DNA of 64,000 nucleotides from UBA5972 sp964637875 (GTDB lineage: Bacteria > Pseudomonadota > Alphaproteobacteria > Rhodobacterales > Rhodobacteraceae), in NCBI GenBank assembly GCA_964637875.1, contig CAZWXK010000009.1, forward strand, positions 1 to 64,000. Reading direction: 5' to 3'. The notes beneath the pieces are model-generated. The model was given only the letters and a program-made list of their open reading frames with translations. It searched no databases and had not been told where the DNA came from. A program made the translations under genes and the position numbers. Shown piece after piece: positions 30,978 through 40,250 of the stretch (position 1 is the stretch's first letter; each line of letters begins with the position of its first letter).

Positions 30978-33206
30978 ATGGCCAGGAATTTCAACTCGCT
31001 TCTCGTCAGCAATGCCAAGGGCTGGCATGATGGCTCGGGGACAATCACATATTCATTTCTCGGCTCGACCATGCCGGCGTATTATCCGGAACGCGACCTC
31101 AACGGCGACGGAACCAACGATCATTGGCGAATTGACAATGGTTCATTCCTGACCATGGGTCAGAATTTCAGCATGTCGGTGGCCGAACGCGCCCTGGCGT
31201 CCAAGGCCATTGCCGCGTGGAACGAGGTGGCCAATATCAACCTCGTGCCCGGCACCATCACCGGCACTGCGGGCACCAGCACCTTTGGCAGCCCGATAAC
31301 CGGCAACGGCACCCTTGTGACCCCGGGCGGCACAACGCAGGTCGTCCCGACCAATGACGACAGTTACACGGCCTATGATCTGTCGGCCGTGTTCGAAAAC
31401 GGAATGAATTTCTTTGGCGTCCAGTACGACGCCACATCCGTTTACGTGAACACGAACGGAAGCATCTCGTTCGGCAACGGTATCGGCACATATACGCCAA
31501 CCACCATTTCCGGCGGATCGACCCCGATGATCGCACCGTTCTGGGCCGATGTGGACACGCGCGCGGGCAACCCCATCAAGGTAAACATTGATCCTGTCGC
31601 CGATGTCGTAACCGTGACCTGGGGTAGTGTTGGCTATTTCAACCAGAAAACCGACCTGCTCAATTCGTTTCAACTGCAGCTGTTCGACCGTGGAAACGGC
31701 GATTTCGACATCGTCTTTCGTTACGAAGGCATCAACTGGACGACAGGCGACGCCAGCGGTGGCACGGGCGGCCTTGGCGGGACGGTTGCCCATGCCGGGT
31801 TTTCGGCGGGCAACAGCACGGACTTTTTCGAACTGCCGCAATCGGGAAATCAGGGGGCCATCCTGGCCCTGGATTCGACCACGGGCAATACCGGGGTAAC
31901 CGGGCTGTGGGTGTTCGAGGTTCGCAACGGTGTCATTGCGGGCGACATCACCCTGGGATCAGGTGCCTTTACCGACAAGAGCGGTACGGTCGATACAAGC
32001 ACGTTCGGCTTTGTTTCGGCCTTTCCAAAACCGAATCATCTGGGAACCCATCCCTCGCGCGCGGGGGATTTCTGGGTCAACACCAACAATACCGACCAGA
32101 ACATAAACGCCTTTGGGAGCACCAGCTGGGCAACCTACCTGCACGAGCTGGGGCACTCGATGGGCTTGCATCATCCGAACGAACGACCCAACAGCACGGC
32201 CTTCAGCAACCAGTTCACGGTCATGTCCTATAATGAACACCCGTCGGTGTCGACGCAAAGCACGACCAATCAGGCATGGCCGCTGACACCAATGATCTGG
32301 GACATTCAGGCGCTTCAGAAACTTTATGGCGCCAATACCACCACCCGCAATGGCGACACCGTCTATTTTGGTCAGGGGCTCGGCTCGGGCAGCACCGAAC
32401 AGGCCTATCAATACGCCGCAAACAACATGATGGTTACCGGCGAAGATGGCATCAAGCGCAATGTCATCCTGACCATCTGGGATGGAGGGGGCACCGATCT
32501 GATCGACGCGTCCTCCCTGACCACGGATGTCAGGATAGACCTGCGGCCCGGCCATTTCTCGACAATCGGAGCGATTGCCGACAACATAGGCATGTCCGCC
32601 GCCGTCAAGGTTGCCGGAAAGGTCGTAAATTTCATCGAGAACGCCGATGGCGGCTCGGGAAAGGACATCATAAAGGGCAACGCCACCGACAACCGCCTGG
32701 ATGGCAATGCGGCCAAGGACCGCCTCTATGGTTATAACGGCAAGGACGTCCTGTTGGGGGGCGGGGGCAATGACACCGTATTTGGCGGCAAGGGAAAGGA
32801 CATCATATTCGGCAACAGCGGCAGGGATTCTCTTTTCGGCCAGGATGGGAAGGATATCCTCTTTGGCGGCGGGGGAAAGGATTACCTGCACGGAGGCAAA
32901 GGCAATGACCGCCTTTCCGGCGGTGCCGGCGACGACATCTACCGTGGAGGCGCTGGTGCCGACCGTTTCGTCCACATGACCGGCCAGGGCAGCGACCGGA
33001 TCATGGACTTTGCCAACAATGAAGATACGCTGGTCCTGAGCTCTGCGCTGAACGGTGGCGGGCTGACCGCGGCGGCTGTTGTCGCGCTTGCAACCGACAC
33101 CGGCACCGATATTGTCCTCGATTTCGGGGGGGGCGATGTTCTCACGCTGGTTGGCGCAGGGGGTGGAGGGGCCGGCTTTCTGCTGGACGACATGCTCATC
33201 ATCTGA
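30978..33206 (+). CDS. RTX metalloprotease (serralysin/M10 type) with embedded nidogen-like domain
   Basis: A 742-residue exported protease. The metzincin zinc site is HELGHSMGLHH (His389, Glu390, His393, Gly396, His399), followed by the Met-turn VMSYNEH with Met416. The N-terminal part of the catalytic fold (YSFLG near 25-29, AIAAWNEVANINLV near 78-90) is separated from the zinc site by a nidogen-like NIDO domain (about 140-316; VNTNGSISFG, IAPFWADVDT, FQLQLFDRGNGDFDIVFRYEGINWTTGDA). RTX repeats lie at about 555-665. No Sec signal: type I secretion is expected. No exporter or inhibitor of known type is adjacent. The protease call is secure; the domain insertion is unusual. Confidence 0.9.
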   Translation: MARNFNSLLVSNAKGWHDGSGTITYSFLGSTMPAYYPERDLNGDGTNDHWRIDNGSFLTMGQNFSMSVAERALASKAIAAWNEVANINLVPGTITGTAGTSTFGSPITGNGTLVTPGGTTQVVPTNDDSYTAYDLSAVFENGMNFFGVQYDATSVYVNTNGSISFGNGIGTYTPTTISGGSTPMIAPFWADVDTRAGNPIKVNIDPVADVVTVTWGSVGYFNQKTDLLNSFQLQLFDRGNGDFDIVFRYEGINWTTGDASGGTGGLGGTVAHAGFSAGNSTDFFELPQSGNQGAILALDSTTGNTGVTGLWVFEVRNGVIAGDITLGSGAFTDKSGTVDTSTFGFVSAFPKPNHLGTHPSRAGDFWVNTNNTDQNINAFGSTSWATYLHELGHSMGLHHPNERPNSTAFSNQFTVMSYNEHPSVSTQSTTNQAWPLTPMIWDIQALQKLYGANTTTRNGDTVYFGQGLGSGSTEQAYQYAANNMMVTGEDGIKRNVILTIWDGGGTDLIDASSLTTDVRIDLRPGHFSTIGAIADNIGMSAAVKVAGKVVNFIENADGGSGKDIIKGNATDNRLDGNAAKDRLYGYNGKDVLLGGGGNDTVFGGKGKDIIFGNSGRDSLFGQDGKDILFGGGGKDYLHGGKGNDRLSGGAGDDIYRGGAGADRFVHMTGQGSDRIMDFANNEDTLVLSSALNGGGLTAAAVVALATDTGTDIVLDFGGGDVLTLVGAGGGGAGFLLDDMLII

Positions 33207-33292
33207 CGGGCGCCGGGCCAAAGGGCCCCTTGCGACAACACTTTGCGCATGCCTATACAGGGGCCGCATCCACCCAGGCCGGCCCTTGTACC

Positions 33293-34126
33293 ATGCTCGA
33301 CGACAATACCGACATCCATCCGCTGTTTGCTGACGCGCCGACGACAACGCAGTTCAAGAAGCTGCGCAAGCGTATCATCCGCCAGGTCCGCGAAGCGATC
33401 GAGGCCTATGGCATGGTCGAGCGCGGTGCGAAATGGCTGGTCTGCCTGTCGGGCGGCAAGGACAGCTATACCCTGCTTGCCGCTTTGTACGAGTTGAAAT
33501 GGCGCGGGCTGCTGCCGGTCGAGCTGCTGGCCTGCAATCTGGACCAGGGGCAGCCGGGCTTTCCCTCGACGGTGCTGCCGGAATTCCTTGAACGCATGCA
33601 GGTGCCCCACCGGATCGAATATCAGGACACCTATTCCATCGTGAAGGACAAGATCCCCGAAACCCAGACCTATTGCGCGCTATGTTCACGCCTGCGTCGG
33701 GGCAACCTGTATCGTATCGCCCGCGAGGAGGGGTGCAGCGCCATCGTTCTGGGCCACCACCGGGACGACATCCTTGAAACTTTCATGATGAACCTGTTTC
33801 ACGGCGGGCGCCTGGCCACCATGCCGCCCAAGCTGTTGAACGAGGAAGGCGACCTGTTCGTCTATCGCCCCCTTGCCTTTGTCGCCGAGGCCGATTGCGA
33901 AAAATTCGCCCGCGCGATGAACTATCCCATCATCCCCTGCGATCTGTGCGGCAGCCAGGACGGGCTGCAACGCCAGCAGGTCAAGCAGATGCTGGACGAA
34001 TGGGAATCCCGCCATCCGGGTCGCCGCCAGGTGATGTTTCGCGCCCTGATGAACGCCCGGCCCAGCCATCTGCTCGACCCCGGCCTGTTCGATTTCGCGG
34101 CGCTCGCGCGGGATGAGCGGACCTGA
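33293..34126 (+). CDS. ttcA: tRNA 2-thiocytidine(32) synthetase TtcA
   Basis: Thiolates C32 of some tRNAs using ATP and an Fe-S cluster. The 277-residue protein has the PP-loop SGGKDS (53-58), the CALC pair (C128, C131) and CDLC with C216 and C219, as in TtcA; LGHHRDD (153-159) is typical of the family. The ATG at 33293 starts MLDDNTDIHPLF; the frame is open 63 bp upstream but without similarity. It is monocistronic or follows the protease loosely (86 bp, with a small GGGCC/GGCCC hairpin between). Confidence 0.94.
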   Translation: MLDDNTDIHPLFADAPTTTQFKKLRKRIIRQVREAIEAYGMVERGAKWLVCLSGGKDSYTLLAALYELKWRGLLPVELLACNLDQGQPGFPSTVLPEFLERMQVPHRIEYQDTYSIVKDKIPETQTYCALCSRLRRGNLYRIAREEGCSAIVLGHHRDDILETFMMNLFHGGRLATMPPKLLNEEGDLFVYRPLAFVAEADCEKFARAMNYPIIPCDLCGSQDGLQRQQVKQMLDEWESRHPGRRQVMFRALMNARPSHLLDPGLFDFAALARDERT

Positions 34127-34235
34127 CAGACTTTAGTCGAATTTCCCGCAACATGCGCCGGGCGATTAACGATTCTGCCAGCCCCGACCCTTAGCCTGCA
34201 ATACGGGCGACCTGAAGATGGGGATATGGGGATAA

Positions 34236-35774
34236 ATGGCACAAAGGCGGGGAACGGCCACGATATTGGGCGGCAATCTGATGCAGCGGGCAAACCTCCT
34301 TGCGCTGCTGCCGTTGCTGGTCACATTGGCATACTGGATCAAGGTCGATTCCGTCATCCTTGTGGTCAGTTTCGTGTTCCCGCTGATGCTGGCCGTGCAA
34401 GGGTGGGCAAAACCCGCCCCCAATCCGCCAGCGACGACAATTCACGATTCCCTCACCGGGCTTGTCAGTCGGCACACCGCGCTGGAAAGACTGTCCGGCT
34501 TTCTGAACGACCCGGTGTTTTCGGGCCGGGAAACGGCGGTTCTGGTCGTGGATATCGACGAATTCCGCAAGATCAACCAACGGTTTGACATGGATGCGGG
34601 AGATCGCCTTTTGATCGAGGTTGGCGAAAGACTGCGCGCCTGCGTGCGCGACAGCGATATCGTGGCCCGCATCGACGGTGACGGATTTGCGATCATCCTG
34701 CACCCCGTGGCAAGCGGCGATATAGGCATCGCGCTGTCCGTTGCCGACCGGATCAAGGCGGCCATCGACCGGCCATTTGCCATCGATCACACGACCTGTC
34801 ACCTGTGTTGCTCGATCGGGGTGTGTACCTCGACCCGCGCACCGCATCGGACAGCCGCATCCCTGTTGGGCAGCGCCGAGATCGCGCTCGAGCTCGCCAC
34901 CGGCGAGGGGCCCGGTGCGATACGCTGTTTTTCCCCCAGCATGGGCCAGCAGGTGCGGCGATTGCGGCAACTCTCGCCCCAACTGGAAAGCGCGCTGGAA
35001 AACGGGCAGATCAGACCCTGGTTTCAGCCCCAACTCTGTACCGACACCGGCGAAATCGCCGGGTTCGAGGCACTGGCCCGTTGGGAACACCCGGAAAACG
35101 GCGTCATCCCGCCATCACTGTTTCTGGATGCCATCGAAAGCGCAGGCCAGTCGGAAAGGCTGAGCCAGGTCGTCCTGCGTCACAGCCTGACCGCGCTGAA
35201 GGCATGGGACAGGGCGGGCATGCGGGTGCCGGGCGTCGGGATCAATTTTTCCTCGATCGAACTGCGCAACCCGAAGCTGGTCGAGAAAATCAGATGGGAG
35301 GTGGACCGACTCGATATTCACCCGTCCCGGATCACCATCGAAATCCTGGAAAACGTGGTAAGCGACCACGAGGACGATATCATAACCCGAAACATTCGCG
35401 CACTGGCCGCACAAGGGTTCAATCTGGACCTTGACGATTTTGGCACCGGTCATGCCGCGATTGCCAATATCCGGCGCTTCAACGTCAATCGTATCAAGAT
35501 CGATCGCAGCCTTGTCTCGGGCCTGGACAAGGATCCCGAGCAGCGATCCCTGGCGGACGCCATCATCCGCATGGCCGAAAGCCTGGGGATCGACACCCTT
35601 GCAGAAGGGGTCGAGACGATTGGCGAACATCACCGCCTTGCCGAAATGGGCTGTCGCTATGTCCAGGGTTACGGCATCGCGCGTCCGATGCCTCTTGAAG
35701 ACACCTTTTCATGGTTGCGGCGCCACGGCGAAAAACTGCGCCGCGGCAATGGCCCCTGGCGGCGTGCGGGCTGA
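34236..35774 (+). CDS. EAL-domain c-di-GMP phosphodiesterase with degenerate GGDEF domain
   Basis: A 512-residue membrane protein. Two hydrophobic segments lie at about 20-35 and 40-56, with no periplasmic sensor between them. In the GGDEF domain (about 68-230) the signature is D147-G-D-G-F151, so the catalytic Glu is lost and cyclase activity is unlikely. The EAL domain (about 245-495) keeps EAL (278-280), the Glu in TIEILENVV, DLDDFGTGHA (398-407), KID at 421-423 and AEGVET, so it should hydrolyse c-di-GMP. The degenerate GGDEF may act as a GTP sensor, as in other composite proteins. It is a likely switch for motility or attachment. Confidence 0.9.
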   Translation: MAQRRGTATILGGNLMQRANLLALLPLLVTLAYWIKVDSVILVVSFVFPLMLAVQGWAKPAPNPPATTIHDSLTGLVSRHTALERLSGFLNDPVFSGRETAVLVVDIDEFRKINQRFDMDAGDRLLIEVGERLRACVRDSDIVARIDGDGFAIILHPVASGDIGIALSVADRIKAAIDRPFAIDHTTCHLCCSIGVCTSTRAPHRTAASLLGSAEIALELATGEGPGAIRCFSPSMGQQVRRLRQLSPQLESALENGQIRPWFQPQLCTDTGEIAGFEALARWEHPENGVIPPSLFLDAIESAGQSERLSQVVLRHSLTALKAWDRAGMRVPGVGINFSSIELRNPKLVEKIRWEVDRLDIHPSRITIEILENVVSDHEDDIITRNIRALAAQGFNLDLDDFGTGHAAIANIRRFNVNRIKIDRSLVSGLDKDPEQRSLADAIIRMAESLGIDTLAEGVETIGEHHRLAEMGCRYVQGYGIARPMPLEDTFSWLRRHGEKLRRGNGPWRRAG

Positions 35775-35893
35775 GGGACGCCACACGATCAAACCCGGGT
35801 GACGCGAAGGCGCATCGCGGTGAAAACCGCTTGACCTTTCCTGCCCACATCTGTTGAACCACCCTAGCGAAAAACCACGAGGTGGACTCCGAG

Positions 35894-37753
35894 ATGGAAG
35901 ATCAGAACAAGAACCTGATTCTAGCAACGGCCCTTTCGGCGTTGGTCATTCTGGTCTGGGTCGTGTTCTTTCCGCCCGAGACTCCACCCGACACGCAGAC
36001 CCCCCGACAGACGACAAGCGCAACGACGACAACCGGCACCCCGGGTCAGCAGGTCGCGCAGACCCCCACTGCCCCGGACAAGACCGCCGGCACACCAAAT
36101 GCCAGCGCCGCCGCAGCCAAGGTCGAGACCCGCGCCCAGGCCCTGGCCCAGAGCAAACGTATCGCCATCGACACCCCCCGTCTCAGCGGGTCGATTTCGC
36201 TCAAGGGTGGGCGGATCGACGATATTTCTCTGAACGACTATCATACCGAGGTCGATCCGAAATCGCCCAGGATCACGCTGCTGTCTCCGGCGGGCGGGCC
36301 TGGTGCCTATTATGTGCTGTATGGCTGGGCCCCGGTCGGCAAGCTCGACTATGCCGAGGTACCCGGCGCCGACACGCCGTGGAAGGTCGAGAGCGGCGAC
36401 AGGGTGACCGTAGAAACCCCGGTTACGCTGGTCTGGAACAATGGCAAGGGGCTGACCTTCCGCCGAACGATCTCGGTCGACAAGAACTACATGTTCACGG
36501 TGCGGCAGACCGTGACAAACGATACCGGCGCACCGGTGGAACTGGCCCCCTACGGGATCATCGCACGCCATGGCGACCCCAAGGTGGCCGGCTATCGCAT
36601 CCTGCACGAAGGGGTTGTCGCCTCGGCCGATGACCGTCTGATCGAGATTACCTACAAGAAGATGAAAAAGCTCGACCCACTGAATGGCGAACCCGGTCTG
36701 GGCGAGCTGCGCAAGGTCGAAAGGAACGGCTGGATCGGTTTTACCGACAAGTACTGGATGACGACCCTTGTTCCCCTCAAGGACCAGAGCTTTACCGCCG
36801 TCGCAAAATATCTGCCGAAGCGATCAATATATCAGACCGATGCCCGCCTGCCGATCATGACCGTTGCGCCCGGCAAGACGGCAGCGGCGTCAACCATGCT
36901 GTTTGCCGGTGCCAAGGAATGGGAAACCATCCGCAATTACCAGGACAAGCTGGGTATCGAACAATTTGTCGACTCCATTGACTGGGGCTGGTTCTTTTTC
37001 CTGACCAAACCGATCTTTCAGGTCCTGCATTTCATGAACAAGGTGCTGGGAAACATGGGATGGGCGATCATCAGCCTGACCATCCTGATCAAGGCACTGA
37101 TGTTCCCGCTGGCATACAAGTCCTATGTCTCGATGGCCCGCATGAAGGAACTGCAGCCCGAGATCGAGAAGATGAAAGAGCGGGTTGGCGACGACAAGCA
37201 GAAATTGCAGCAAGAGATGATGAAGCTCTACAAGGAGAAAAAGGTAAACCCCGCCGCGGGCTGCCTGCCGATCCTGCTGCAGATCCCGATCTTCTTTTCG
37301 CTGTACAAGGTCATCTTTGTCACGATCGAGCTATATCACGCGCCCTTCGTCCTGTGGATCAAGGACCTGTCGGCCCCTGACCCGACCTCGATCATCAACC
37401 TGTTCGGCCTGCTGCCCTGGGACGCACCCGCACCGGGCAGTCCGCTCTCGATCCTTTCTCTGGGCGTCCTGCCGATCCTGCTGGGTATCAGCATGTGGCT
37501 GCAGCAGAAACTGAACCCGGCGCCCGCCGACAAGATGCAGGCGCAGATATTTGCCTGGATGCCCTGGGTATTCATGTTCATGCTGGGTCGTTTTGCCAGC
37601 GGGCTGGTTCTGTACTGGGTAGCCAACAACACCATCACCTTTACCCAGCAATACATCATCCTGCGAAGTCAGGGCGTCAAGCCAGACGTGTTCGGCAACA
37701 TCATTTCGTCGTTCAAGCGCAGCAAACCCGACTCGACCCCCAGCAAGAAATGA
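35894..37753 (+). CDS. yidC: Membrane protein insertase YidC
   Basis: Inserts and folds inner-membrane proteins with or without SecYEG. The 619-residue Gram-negative form has a first helix (about 8-24), a proline/threonine-rich linker, a large periplasmic domain (about 70-345) and the five-helix Oxa1 core (about 350-600) with the cytoplasmic coiled coil MKELQPEIEKMKERVGDDKQKL. The ATG at 35894 is chosen over the in-frame GTG at 35882. A hairpin terminator follows. Confidence 0.95.
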   Translation: MEDQNKNLILATALSALVILVWVVFFPPETPPDTQTPRQTTSATTTTGTPGQQVAQTPTAPDKTAGTPNASAAAAKVETRAQALAQSKRIAIDTPRLSGSISLKGGRIDDISLNDYHTEVDPKSPRITLLSPAGGPGAYYVLYGWAPVGKLDYAEVPGADTPWKVESGDRVTVETPVTLVWNNGKGLTFRRTISVDKNYMFTVRQTVTNDTGAPVELAPYGIIARHGDPKVAGYRILHEGVVASADDRLIEITYKKMKKLDPLNGEPGLGELRKVERNGWIGFTDKYWMTTLVPLKDQSFTAVAKYLPKRSIYQTDARLPIMTVAPGKTAAASTMLFAGAKEWETIRNYQDKLGIEQFVDSIDWGWFFFLTKPIFQVLHFMNKVLGNMGWAIISLTILIKALMFPLAYKSYVSMARMKELQPEIEKMKERVGDDKQKLQQEMMKLYKEKKVNPAAGCLPILLQIPIFFSLYKVIFVTIELYHAPFVLWIKDLSAPDPTSIINLFGLLPWDAPAPGSPLSILSLGVLPILLGISMWLQQKLNPAPADKMQAQIFAWMPWVFMFMLGRFASGLVLYWVANNTITFTQQYIILRSQGVKPDVFGNIISSFKRSKPDSTPSKK

Positions 37754-37761
37754 GCATGACA

Positions 37762-37781
37762 GGCCCGCCCGATGGCGGGCC
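37762..37781 (+). terminator. Hairpin after yidC
   Basis: GGCCCGCC-CGAT-GGCGGGCC, a perfect 8-bp stem with a tetraloop, 9 bp after the yidC stop. The T-run is short (TT). Confidence 0.65.
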
Positions 37782-37873
37782 TTGCGCAGATTTCACGCTG
37801 ATTAAGACCTTGCCTTGGGGGGCGAGGCAGGCATCATTGCGCCAACCAACCACGCTTTTCAGGGGTGCCTTAC

Positions 37874-38524
37874 ATGGAACCGCGTTTTCCGATTGCCAAA
37901 GAACCCGATCCGACCATGGCCAGGGCCGGGCACAAGCTGTTTGCCGGACCATGCGATTTTCTCAAGGGCGTTGTCGCCATGGATGGTCTGCCCTCGGGCG
38001 ACCGCATCGAGGTCTGCTTTGCCGGGCGCTCGAATGTCGGAAAATCTTCGCTGATCAACGCCCTGGTCGGGCAGAAGAACCTTGCCCGCTCGTCCAACAC
38101 ACCCGGCCGCACCCAGGAGATCAACTTTTTCTCGCTCGGGACAGGGCGGTTTCTGGTCGATCTGCCGGGATATGGTTTTGCGCGCGCCCCCGTCCATGTG
38201 GTCGAAAGGTGGCAGAACCTGATGAAGGCCTATCTTTCGGGGCGGGCAAATCTGCGCCGCGTGTTTCTGCTGATCGACGCGCGCCATGGCCCGAAAAAGG
38301 TCGATGAGGAAATCATGGATCTGCTCGACAGATGCGCCGTCACATTTCAGGCGGTCCTGACCAAGATCGACAAACCCGGACAGGAGGCGCTGGACAGGGC
38401 CGTCGAACAGACCCGCGCGGCACTTGCCCGACACCCCGCGGCCTATCCCGAGATTGTCCTGACTTCGGCCGAGCGGAAACAGGGGCTGGAAACCCTGCGG
38501 GCAATCATCGCCGGAATCGATTGA
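37874..38524 (+). CDS. engB: Ribosome biogenesis GTPase EngB (YsxC/YihA)
   Basis: GTPase needed for 50S subunit assembly. The 216-residue protein has G1 GRSNVGKSS (51-59), G2/T-loop NTPGRTQEINFF, G3 DLPGYG and G4 TKIDK, with short extensions. The ATG at 37874 is preferred because AGGGG is 9 nt upstream; GTG at 37865 is also possible. Gene order yidC-engB-argB is common in alphaproteobacteria, here with an SDR gene on the opposite strand in between. Confidence 0.94.
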   Translation: MEPRFPIAKEPDPTMARAGHKLFAGPCDFLKGVVAMDGLPSGDRIEVCFAGRSNVGKSSLINALVGQKNLARSSNTPGRTQEINFFSLGTGRFLVDLPGYGFARAPVHVVERWQNLMKAYLSGRANLRRVFLLIDARHGPKKVDEEIMDLLDRCAVTFQAVLTKIDKPGQEALDRAVEQTRAALARHPAAYPEIVLTSAERKQGLETLRAIIAGID

Positions 38525-38530
38525 ACCGTC

Positions 38531-39271
38531 TCAGACATGCTGTGCACCGTTGACCTCGATCTCGGTGCCAGTGACGTATGAACTTTCGTCCGAGCACAGG
38601 AAATAGATGACGCTGGCAACCTCTTCCGGTTGGCCCAGACGGCGCAGCGGAATTGTTTCGGTCAGCTTGTCCGTACCCGGAGACAATATCGCGGTCTCGA
38701 TCTCGCCCGGAGCGATGGCGTTGACCCGCACCCCGAGCGGGCCGAAATCATGGGCCATTTCGCGCGTCAATGCCGCCAGTGCTGCCTTGGACGTCGCATA
38801 GGCCGCCCCGGCAAAGGGATGGACGCGACTACCGGCAATCGAGGTCACGTTGACCACCGCGCCGCCTGCGGCCTGCAACTCGTCTTTCAGGCCGCGGGCC
38901 AGCACCACGGGTGCAAAGAAGTTGACATGAAAGACCTGTCCCCATGTCTGCAGGTCGGTGTCCAATGTGTTGAGCCTGCGCCCCCCCTCGCCCTTGGGCG
39001 AAATGCCGGCATTGTTCACCAGCGCGTCCAGCTGCCCGTTCAGCCTGTCCTTGATGCCCTCGATCACGGCCATGGTTTTCGAAGGGTCCGACAAATCGAT
39101 CTGGATATGGTTTTCCTCACCTCCCGGCCAGGGACAGTGGGGCGAGAATGGCATCCGCGAACAGGTCAGCACCCGCCACCCGCGATCCGAGAAATATTTG
39201 ACCGTCGCGTGCCCGATACCCCGGCTTGCCCCCGTCAGGAGGAGTGTTCTCTGTCTTTCCTGCTGTGTCAT
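38531..39271 (-). CDS. Short-chain dehydrogenase/reductase
   Basis: A classical SDR of 246 residues: TGASRGIG (13-20) binds the cofactor, NNAGIS lies at 87-91, and the catalytic Ser144, Tyr158 and Lys162 (YATSK) are intact. The C-terminus ends in the usual VTGTEIEVNGAQHV form. The ATG at 39271 has AGGGA upstream and gives the standard family length. It is convergent with engB (6 bp apart) and divergent from argB. Substrate unknown. Confidence 0.9.
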   Translation of the reverse strand: MTQQERQRTLLLTGASRGIGHATVKYFSDRGWRVLTCSRMPFSPHCPWPGGEENHIQIDLSDPSKTMAVIEGIKDRLNGQLDALVNNAGISPKGEGGRRLNTLDTDLQTWGQVFHVNFFAPVVLARGLKDELQAAGGAVVNVTSIAGSRVHPFAGAAYATSKAALAALTREMAHDFGPLGVRVNAIAPGEIETAILSPGTDKLTETIPLRRLGQPEEVASVIYFLCSDESSYVTGTEIEVNGAQHV

Positions 39272-39383
39272 GGCGTTCCCTGCATGAATCGCTGCCAGAC
39301 AGTTTCGCATGTTGCACCCCCCCGTCCAAGCGGATTAACTTGACCAGGCGCATCAGGCACCAAAAGCGGCAGGAATACCGAAG

Positions 39384-40250
39384 ATGGAGAAACAGACCGC
39401 CATGAAACGGGATTGGATCGGCACCGCCCGCACCCTCAGCGAGGCGCTGCCTTATCTGCAGCGCTATGATGGTGCCATCGTGGTGGTCAAGTTTGGCGGC
39501 CACGCCATGGGCGACGACATGGCGATGAACAGCTTTGCCCGCGATATCGTACTGATGAAGCAGGTCGGCGTGAACCCGGTGATCGTGCATGGCGGCGGTC
39601 CGATGATCAACAGGATGCTAGAACAGCTGGGCATCGAATCGCAGTTCGTCGGCGGCAAGCGGGTGAGCGACGAGAAAACCGTCGAGGTTGTCGAGATGGT
39701 TCTGTCGGGCCTGATCAACAAACGGATCGTTCAGGCAATCAATGCCCAGGGCGGACGGGCGGTCGGTTTGTCGGGAAAGGATGCCGGCCTGATGATATGC
39801 CAGAGCGCCGCTCCCGAGCTGGGCTTTGTGGGTGATCCGGTCGAGATCAACCCGCGCGTCCTGACCGAGCTTTCGGATTCGGGCTATATCCCGGTCGTGG
39901 CGCCACTGGGCGCCGGACGCGGGGGCGAAACCTTTAACGTGAACGGTGACACCGCCGCCGGTGCCATTGCCGCCGCGCTCAGGGCCGACCGCCTGCTGCT
40001 GCTGACCGATGTTGCCGGGGTCAAGGACGAGGACGGCGAGGTCGTTACCCAGCTGTCACCCGCACAGCTGCGCGAGATGACGGAAAAGGGCATCATATCG
40101 GGCGGCATGATCCCCAAGACCGAAACCGCACTCAAGGCAATGGAGGGCGGAGTGCGGGCCGTGGTCATCCTCGACGGTCGGGCCCGCAATGCGGTTTTGC
40201 TGGAACTGTTCACCGAACATGGCGCGGGCAGCCTGATCAAGGCTGACTGA
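39384..40250 (+). CDS. argB: Acetylglutamate kinase
   Basis: Second step of arginine biosynthesis: phosphorylates N-acetylglutamate. The 288-residue amino-acid kinase has VVKFGGHAM (34-42; ATP phosphate binding, Lys), IVHGGGPMIN (substrate binding), FNVNGDTAAGAIAAAL and the late GGMIPKTETAL segment. The N-terminal helix LSEALPYLQRYDG is of the type found in arginine-inhibitable hexameric enzymes, so feedback control by arginine is likely. The stop overlaps the next gene's ATG by 1 nt. Confidence 0.96.
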   Translation: MEKQTAMKRDWIGTARTLSEALPYLQRYDGAIVVVKFGGHAMGDDMAMNSFARDIVLMKQVGVNPVIVHGGGPMINRMLEQLGIESQFVGGKRVSDEKTVEVVEMVLSGLINKRIVQAINAQGGRAVGLSGKDAGLMICQSAAPELGFVGDPVEINPRVLTELSDSGYIPVVAPLGAGRGGETFNVNGDTAAGAIAAALRADRLLLLTDVAGVKDEDGEVVTQLSPAQLREMTEKGIISGGMIPKTETALKAMEGGVRAVVILDGRARNAVLLELFTEHGAGSLIKAD

